From contig CAUDLW010000075.1 in NCBI GenBank assembly GCA_958450325.1, positions 35,001-99,000 on the forward strand: DNA of 64,000 nucleotides, given 5' to 3'. The stretch's first letter is position 1; the number at the start of each line of letters is the position of its first letter. The position numbers and the translations under genes are program-made. Below the pieces are notes generated by a model, which searched no databases, was not told the origin of the DNA, and saw only the letters and a list, made by a program, of their open reading frames with translations. The DNA comes from Agrostemma githago. Lineage: Eukaryota; Streptophyta; Magnoliopsida; Caryophyllales; Caryophyllaceae. Below, one piece after another: positions 57,374-64,000 of this stretch.

Positions 57374-58377
57374 TCGGTCTGAATCTCGAGTTACACTTGG
57401 AATTTCTTAGTCGTTCAAAATGGAGGAGATAGATTTCGAGCTTATCTTTCCAATGACTACTGGCGATGTTTCATTGAACAAGTATTGCCGAAGTTATGCC
57501 CCAAACAAGTCAGCTGTGCATTGAAAACCGCTGCTGTTAAATTCTTTGACGGAATTGTTTCTTTTGCCTCGATTTTCTTTAAAGCTTTCAATAAATTCCC
57601 GAGGAGAAGAGCTGCTATTTTCAAGTCCGTTTAATCAAGACTACACGAGCAAGCAAGGGCCTTGCATCTGCTAAGTTGGCTGATTGTGTTCTCACTTATT
57701 CACTGTATCTAGCTATTTAGTTCTAGCCTAGTTCATTTCCCTTTCTTTGTTTTTGTCACTCACTTTATGAGGCTTGACTTTGCTGGTTAGCCTCATCCTT
57801 GGGTAGAGTTTTAGGCTATAAATAGCCAAGTATTTGATGAAGAAATCATTCAATCTTCATCAAACAAAATCTGAGTTAAGCTTTGCCTTCCTTTTCGTCA
57901 TTGTAGTTCACAAGACAAAGTATTAGAGTAAGTCGCGTTACAAGCTCTATACTAGCTATTTCAATCGAGTGTTTGAGTTAGCACCCGCTTTGTTGAGGTA
58001 TAGGTCTATCTCACTTAGCACACTATCTTTGGTTACGTTCTATCATCAATTTACAGCAGCTATTTCAACCTAATTTCGTTTCTTTGTTTCGTTCATTTCA
58101 AATTACTATCTATCATCAAATAACTTGTTCAAAGTTCATTCTAACTCACATCATAAGTGCTATCAGAGCTGCAACTCTTGATTTTTCTTTAAATCAGGAC
58201 TGTCCAAGGAGTGTCGAAGCCAAGTTATTAGTTGAATTTCTGATTGCGATTGGAATTCAAGGGTTAAACTCTAGCGAGGTAGTTCGAGGGTTAATCGGTT
58301 TTGATTATCTCGTGGTTCTTGTTGAAGTTCCGATACATTTGTTTCTTACTATTCACGTTTGAATTGTTCACACAAAA

Positions 58378-58833
58378 ATGTCAGCAATTTTCTCGTTTGA
58401 AAACACTTACGAGGAAAGTTTGGTGTTTGATCCAACGTTACCACCTGTTTTTGACGAGTATCATCTTCAACCAATTGGGTTGTGCAAGAAGAAACGAGTT
58501 CTGATCTTAGCCAAAACGAACATGGAGAGTAAAGGGATTGGGCTTGTGGAATATTTTGAAAAGCAACAAAAGAGACTTGATCCATCCTTGTTCACAACAA
58601 GCAAAGTAGAGTTCACAAGCATTCAAAACAGCACCTATTTGAAAAGGAGTCGGGCTTGTGGTCGAGCCATAGTACCAACGTTACCCACACTTATGTCTAT
58701 TTGGAGTGAGGATGCGTTGATCCTAACAAATTTTGTATTTGATCCGGGTGGGATACTTGTTACAAGAATTGAGAACAATTCTTTTTCAAAGAAGGAGAGT
58801 ATGACGCGAGTTCATTTTGCGGCGTTGTTTTGA
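58378..58833 (+). CDS. Conserved monomer ORF, copy 40 (B-like)
   Basis: Same protein as copies 38 and 39; AAGAAA in the leader and a second TGA at 58840-58842. TATA box at 57817, primer-site match at 58158. Confidence 0.45.
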   Translation: MSAIFSFENTYEESLVFDPTLPPVFDEYHLQPIGLCKKKRVLILAKTNMESKGIGLVEYFEKQQKRLDPSLFTTSKVEFTSIQNSTYLKRSRACGRAIVPTLPTLMSIWSEDALILTNFVFDPGGILVTRIENNSFSKKESMTRVHFAALF

Positions 58834-59838
58834 TCGGTCTGAATCTCGAGTTACACTTGGAATTTCTTAGTCGTTCAAAATGGAGGAGATAGATTTCGAG
58901 CTTATCTTTCCAATGACTACTGGCGATGTTTCATTGAACAAGTATTGCCGAAGTTATGCCCCAAACAAGTCAGCTGTGCATTGAAAACCGCTGCTGTTAA
59001 ATTCTTTGACGGAATTGTTTCTTTTGCCTCGATTTTCTTTAAAGCTTTCAATAAATTCCCGAGGAGAAGAGCTGCTATTTTCAAGTCCGTTTAATCAAGA
59101 CTACACGAGCAAGCAAGGGCCTTGCATCTGCTAAGTTGGCTGCTTGTGTTCTCACTTATTCACTGTATCTAGCTATTTAGTTCTAGCCTAGTTCATTTCC
59201 CTTTCTTTGTTTTTGTCACTCACTTTATGAGGCTTGACTTTGCTGGTTAGCCTCATCCTTGGGTAGAGTTTTAGGCTATAAATAGCCAAGTATTTGATGA
59301 AGAAATCATTCAATCTTCATCAAACAAAATCTGAGTTAAGCTTTGCCTTCCTTTTCGTCATTGTAGTTCACAAGACAAAGTATTAGAGTAAGTCGCGTTA
59401 CAAGCTCTATACTAGCTATTTCAATCGAGTGTTTGAGTTAGCACCCGCTTTGTTGAGGTATAGGTCTATCTCACTTAGCACACTATCTTTGGTTACGTTC
59501 TATCATCAATTTACAGCAGCTATTTCAACCTAATTTCGTTTCTTTGTTTCGTTCATTTCAAATTACTATCTATCATCAAATCACTTGTTCAAAGTTCATT
59601 CTAACTCACATCATAAGTGCTATCAGAGCTGCAACTCTTGATTTTTCTTTAAATCAGGACGGTCCAAGGAGTGTCGAAGCCAAGTTATTAGTTGAATTTC
59701 TGATTGCGATTGGAATTCAAGGGTTAAACTCTAGCGAGGTAGTTCGAGGGTTAATCGGTTTTGATTATCTCATGGTTCTTGTTGAAGTTCCGATACATTT
59801 GTTTCTTACTATTCACATCTGAACTGTTCACACAAAAA

Positions 59839-60294
59839 ATGTCAGCAATTTTCTCGTTTGAAAACACTTACGAGGAAAGTTTGGTGTTTGATCCAACGTT
59901 ACCACCTGTTTTTGACGAGTATCATCTTCAACCAAACGGGTTGTGCAAGAAGAAACGAGTTCTGATCTTAGCCAAAACGAACATGGAGAGTAAAGGGATT
60001 GGGCTTGTTGAATATTTTGAAAAGCAACATAAGAGACTTGATCCATCCTTGTTCACAACAAGCAAAGTAGAGTTCACAAGCATTCAAAACAGCACCTATT
60101 TGAAAAGGAGTCGGGCTTGTGGTCGAGCCATAATACCAACGTTACCCACACTTATGTCTATTTGGAGTGAGGATGCGTTGATCCTAACAAATTTTGTATT
60201 TGATCCGGGTGGGATACTTGTTACAAGAATTGAGGACAATTCTTTTTCAAAGAAGGAGAGTATGACGCGATTTCATTTTGCGGCATTGTTTTGA
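59839..60294 (+). CDS. Conserved monomer ORF, copy 41 (E-like, upstream ORF)
   Basis: E-like ORF with Asp122 and Phe145. AAGAAA replaces AATAAA. A leader change (CTCATGG) creates an out-of-frame ATG at 59770 that opens a short upstream ORF ending at the TGA at 59820, before the main ATG. TATA box at 59277, primer-site match at 59618; tail open to 60555. Confidence 0.4.
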   Translation: MSAIFSFENTYEESLVFDPTLPPVFDEYHLQPNGLCKKKRVLILAKTNMESKGIGLVEYFEKQHKRLDPSLFTTSKVEFTSIQNSTYLKRSRACGRAIIPTLPTLMSIWSEDALILTNFVFDPGGILVTRIEDNSFSKKESMTRFHFAALF

Positions 60295-61298
60295 TCGGTC
60301 CGAATCTCGAGTTATACTTGGAATTTCGTAGTCGTTCAAAATGGAGGAGATAGATTTCGAGCTTATCTTTCCAATGACTACTGGCGAAGTTTCATTGAAA
60401 AAGTATTGCCGAAGTTATGCCCCAAACAAGTCAGCTGTGCATTGAAAACCGCTGCTGTTAAATTCTTTGACGGAATTGTTTCTTTTGCCTCGATTTTCTT
60501 TAAAGCTTTCAATAAATTCCCGAGGAGAAGAGCTGCTATTTTCAAGTTCGTTTAATCAAGACTACTCGAGCAAGCAAGGGCCTTGCATCGGCTAAGTTGG
60601 CTGATTGTGTTCTCACTTATTCACTGTATCTAGCTATTTAGTTCTAGCCTAGTTCATTTCCATTTATTTGTTTTTGTCACTCACTTTATGAGGCTTGACT
60701 TTGCTGGTTACCCTCATCCTTGGGTAGAGTTTTAGGCTATAAATAGCCAAGTACTTGATGAATAAATCATCAATCTTCATCAAACAAAATCTGAGTTAAG
60801 CTTTGCCTTCCTTTTCGTCATTGTAGTTCACAAGACAAAGTATTAGAGTAAGTCGCGTTACAAGCTCTATAGTAGCTATTTTAATCGAGTGTTTGAGTTA
60901 GCACCCGCTTTTTTGAGGTATAGGTCTATCTCACTTAGCACACTATCTTTGGTTACTTTCTATCATCAATTTACAGCAGCTATTTCAACCTAATTTCGTT
61001 TCTTTGTTTCGTTCATTTCAAATTACTATCTATCATCAAATCACTTGTTCAAAGTTCATTTTAACTCACATCATAAGTGCTATCAGAGCTGCAACTCTTG
61101 ATTTTTCTTTAAATTAGGACGGTCCAAGGAGTGTCGAAGCCAAGTTATTAGTTGAATTTCTGATTGCGATAGGAATTCAAGGGTTAAACTCTAGCGAGGT
61201 AGTTCGAGGGTTAATCGGTTTTGATTATCTCGTGGTTCTTGTTGAAGTTCCGATACATTTGTTTCTTACTATTCACGTCTGAAATGTTCACACAAAAA

Positions 61299-61754
61299 AT
61301 GTCAGCAATTTTCTGGTTTGAAAACACATACGAGGAAAGTTTGGTGTTTGATCCAACGTTACTACCTGTTTTTGACGAGTATCATCTTCAACCAAACGGG
61401 TTGTGCAAGAAGAAACGAGTTCGGATCTTAGCCGAAACGAACATGGAGAGTAAAGGGATTGGGCTTGTTAAATATTTTGAAAAGCAACATAAGAGACTTG
61501 ATCCATCCTTGTTCACAACAAGCAAAGTAGAGTTCACAAGCATTCAAAACAGCACCTATTTGAAAAGGAGTCGGGCTTGTGGTCGAGCCATAATACCAAC
61601 GTTACCCACACTTATGTCTATTTGGAGTGAGGATGCGTTGATCCTAACAAATTTTGTATTTGATCCGGGTGGGATACTTGTTACAAGAATTGAGATCAAT
61701 TCTTTTTCAAAGAAGGAGAGTATGACGCGAGTTCATTTTGCGGCGTTGTTTTGA
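61299..61754 (+). CDS. Conserved monomer ORF, copy 42 (F)
   Basis: Most diverged protein: Trp6, Leu22, Arg42, Glu46, Lys58, Ile133. In-frame upstream ATG at 61284. TATA box at 60738, primer-site match at 61078; tail open to 62015 with Ser-to-Phe next to its last codon. Confidence 0.4.
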   Translation: MSAIFWFENTYEESLVFDPTLLPVFDEYHLQPNGLCKKKRVRILAETNMESKGIGLVKYFEKQHKRLDPSLFTTSKVEFTSIQNSTYLKRSRACGRAIIPTLPTLMSIWSEDALILTNFVFDPGGILVTRIEINSFSKKESMTRVHFAALF

Positions 61755-62758
61755 TCGGTCCGAATCTCGAGTTATACTTGGATTTTCGTAGTCGTTCAAA
61801 ATGGAGGAGATAGATTTCGAGCTTATCTTTCCAATGACTACTGGCGAAGTTTCATTGAAAAAGTATTGCCGAAGTTATGCCCCAAACAAGTCAGCTGTGC
61901 ATTGAAAACCGCTGCTGTTAAATTCTTTGACGGAATTGTTTCTTTTGCCTCGATTTTCTTTAAAGCTTTCAATAAATTCCCGAGGAGAAGAGCTGCTATT
62001 TTCAAGTTCGTTTAATCAAGACTACTCGAGCAAGCAAGGGCCTTGCATCGGCTAAGTTGGCTGATTGTGTTCTCACTTATTCACTGTATCTAGCTATTTA
62101 GTTCTAGCCTAGTTCATTTCCATTTATTTGTTTTTGTCACTCACTTTATGAGGCTTGACTTTGCTGGTTACCCTCATCCTTGGGTAGAGTTTTAGGCTAT
62201 AAATAGCCAAGTACTTGATGAATAAATCATCAATCTTCATCAAACAAAATCTGAGTTAAGCTTTGCCTTCCTTTTCGTCATTGTAGTTCACAAGACAAAG
62301 TATTAGAGTAAGTCGCGTTACAAGCTCTATAGTAGCTATTTTAATCGAGTGTTTGAGTTAGCACCCGCTTTTTTGAGGTATAGGTCTATCTCACTTAGCA
62401 CACTATCTTTGGTTACTTTCTATCATCAATTTACAGCAGCTATTTCAACCTAATTTCGTTTCTTTGTTTCGTTCATTTCAAATTACTATCTATCATCAAA
62501 TCACTTGTTCAAAGTTCATTTTAACTCACATCATAAGTGCTATCAGAGCTGCAACTCTTGATTTTTCTTTAAATTAGGACGGTCCAAGGAGTGTCGAAGC
62601 CAAGTTATTAGTTGAATTTCTGATTGCGATAGGAATTCAAGGGTTAAACTCTAGCGAGGTAGTTCGAGGGTTAATCGGTTTTGATTATCTCGTGGTTCTT
62701 GTTGAAGTTCCGATACATTTGTTTCTTACTATTCACGTCTGAAATGTTCACACAAAAA

Positions 62759-63214
62759 ATGTCAGCAATTTTCTGGTTTGAAAACACATACGAGGAAAGT
62801 TTGGTGTTTGATCCAACGTTACTACCTGTTTTTGACGAGTATCATCTTCAACCAAACGGGTTGTGCAAGAAGAAACGAGTTCGGATCTTAGCCGAAACGA
62901 ACATGGAGAGTAAAGGGATTGGGCTTGTTAAATATTTTGAAAAGCAACATAAGAGACTTGATCCATCCTTGTTCACAACAAGCAAAGTAGAGTTCACAAG
63001 CATTCAAAACAGCACCTATTTGAAAAGGAGTCGGGCTTGTGGTCGAGCCATAATACCAACGTTACCCACACTTATGTCTATTTGGAGTGAGGATGCGTTG
63101 ATCCTAACAAATTTTGTATTTGATCCGGGTGGGATACTTGTTACAAGAATTGAGATCAATTCTTTTTCAAAGAAGGAGAGTATGACGCGAGTTCATTTTG
63201 CGGCGTTGTTTTGA
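62759..63214 (+). CDS. Conserved monomer ORF, copy 43 (F)
   Basis: Protein identical to copy 42; upstream ATG at 62744. TATA box at 62198, primer-site match at 62538. Tail open to 63475 with a private Gly-to-Glu change (GACGAAATTG). Confidence 0.4.
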   Translation: MSAIFWFENTYEESLVFDPTLLPVFDEYHLQPNGLCKKKRVRILAETNMESKGIGLVKYFEKQHKRLDPSLFTTSKVEFTSIQNSTYLKRSRACGRAIIPTLPTLMSIWSEDALILTNFVFDPGGILVTRIEINSFSKKESMTRVHFAALF

Positions 63215-64000
63215 TCGGTCCGAATCTCGAGTTATACTTGGATTTTCGTAGTCGTTCAAAATGGAGGAGATAGATTTCGAGCTTATCTTTCCAATGACTA
63301 CTGGCGAAGTTTCATTGAAAAAGTATTGCCGAAGTTATGCCCCAAACAAGTCAGCTGTGCATTGAAAACCGCTGCTGTTAAATTCTTTGACGAAATTGTT
63401 TCTTTTGCCTCGATTTTCTTTAAAGCTTTCAATAAATTCCCGAGGAGAAGAGCTGCTATTTTCAAGTTCGTTTAATCAAGACTACTCGAGCAAGCAAGGG
63501 CCTTGCATCGGCTAAGTTGGCTGATTGTGTTCTCACTTATTCACTGTATCTAGCTATTTAGTTCTATCCTAGTTCATTTCCATTTCTTTGTTTTTGTCAC
63601 TCACTTTATGAGGCTTGACTTTGCTGGTTACCCTCATCCTTGGGTAGAGTTTTAGGCTATAAATAGCCAAGTACTTGATGAATAAATCATCAATCTTCAT
63701 CAAACAAAATCTGAGTTAAGCTTTGCCTTCCTTTTCGTCATTGTAGTTCACAAGACAAAGTATTAGAGTAAGTCGCGTTACAAGCTCTATAGTAGCTATT
63801 TTAATCGAGTGTTTGAGTTAGCACCCGCTTTTTTGAGGTATAGGTCTATCTCACTTAGCACACTATCTTTGGTTACTTTCTATCATCAATTTACAGGAGC
63901 TATTTCAACCTAATTTCGTTTCTTTGTTTCGTTCATTTCAAATTACTATCTATCATCAAATCACTTGTTCAAAGTTCATTTTAACTCACATCATAAGTGC

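Larger units (their letters stand above)
55458..59838 (+). repeat. Array block VIII, copies 38-40, B-like with five-A leader
   Basis: These three monomers have a type-B ORF with a private Asp133Asn, one A fewer before the ATG, GAATTGTTC in place of GAACTGTTC, and a second TGA four codons after the first stop (GGTCTGAATC). They are almost identical to each other, again a local triplication. Confidence 0.8.
1..64000 (+). repeat. Tandem array of a 1461/1460-bp LTR-retroelement-like monomer
   Basis: Every block of sequence recurs every 1461 or 1460 bp from the first base to the last. The main ATGs lie at 1414, 2875, 4336 and so on to 62759, always 1460 or 1461 apart. Two single-base length differences explain this: ATTCAATC versus ATCAATC just after the AATAAA, and six versus five A before the ATG (copies 38-40). 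All copies are direct repeats on one strand and differ by scattered substitutions. No unique sequence or other insertion interrupts them. Such arrays can arise by unequal recombination or rolling-circle amplification; the LTR-like parts in each monomer favour an LTR-retroelement source. Confidence 0.99.
59839..64000 (+). repeat. Array block IX, copies 41-44, E-like then type F
   Basis: Copy 41 is E-like but keeps Asp122. Copies 42 and 43 are type F, the most diverged in protein: Trp6, Leu22, Arg42, Glu46, Lys58 and Ile133. Copy 44 is seen only as tail and leader up to the primer-site region at 63998. F leaders have AAATTAGGAC, TAGTAGC and CTTTTTTGAGG. From about 63390 a few new changes appear in the partial copy 44. 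Confidence 0.8.

Noticed and set aside
1..64000. CRISPR array, rDNA spacer or bacterial operon
   Set aside because: The repeat is 1.46 kb with no unique spacers, there is no rRNA sequence, and the TATA/AATAAA/tRNA-iMet features are eukaryotic. There are no Shine-Dalgarno-led gene series.
1..64000. Autonomous retrotransposon genes within the monomer
   Set aside because: No frame on either strand shows a reverse transcriptase YxDD motif, integrase HHCC or DDE pattern, Asp-Ser/Thr-Gly protease or CCHC knuckle. The unit is too short to hold them.
1..64000. A previously undescribed multi-gene system
   Set aside because: All sequence is explained by one repeated monomer with one recognisable coding frame. 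Nothing resembles a cassette of cooperating genes.

Overview
The whole window is one head-to-tail tandem array on the + strand. The monomer is 1461 bp, or 1460 bp where one base is lost, and about 43.8 copies fill the 64 kb without any foreign insertion. Neither edge of the array is in view. I number the copies 0 to 44 by their main reading frame: copy 0 is cut by the left edge, copies 1-43 are complete, and copy 44 is only a leader at the right edge. No cellular gene, RNA gene, intact transposon, CRISPR array or bacterial-type operon is present.

The monomer has the anatomy of a short, non-autonomous plant LTR retroelement. In order it holds: (1) a 151-codon ORF starting at an ATG; (2) a TGA followed in the same frame by 86 more open codons and a TAA; (3) a purine tract; (4) a U3-like region with inverted repeats; (5) a TATA box (TATAAATA) in a perfect palindrome; (6) AATAAA 23 bp after the start of the TATA box; (7) about 310 bp resembling R/U5; (8) a site matching 11 of 12 bases of the plant initiator-Met tRNA primer-binding site; (9) about 220 bp of leader up to the next ATG. 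No reverse transcriptase, integrase, protease or gag zinc knuckle is encoded. The TATA/AATAAA arrangement and tRNA-iMet site point to a plant nuclear genome; I cannot name the species. The likeliest origin is repeated LTR-LTR recombination, or rolling-circle amplification of a one-LTR circle, giving LTR-internal-LTR-internal and so on.

The 151-aa product matches no family I recognise. About 540 nt upstream of its ATG contain no ATG on the sense strand but ten on the antisense strand, a sign that the frame was once translated by scanning. Differences among copies now look close to neutral, and five copies carry nonsense mutations.

Layout by sequence type: copies 0-2 (type A), 3-5 (B2), 6-10 (B and C alternating), 11-16 (A), 17-22 (B with C-type pieces), 23-33 (trimeric higher-order repeat of 4381 bp), 34-37 (E), 38-40 (B-like with private changes), 41-44 (E-like, then F). 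The mosaic shows unequal exchange and gene conversion at several scales: single monomers, dimers (2921 bp), trimers (4381 bp), and one trace of sharing over about 20 kb.
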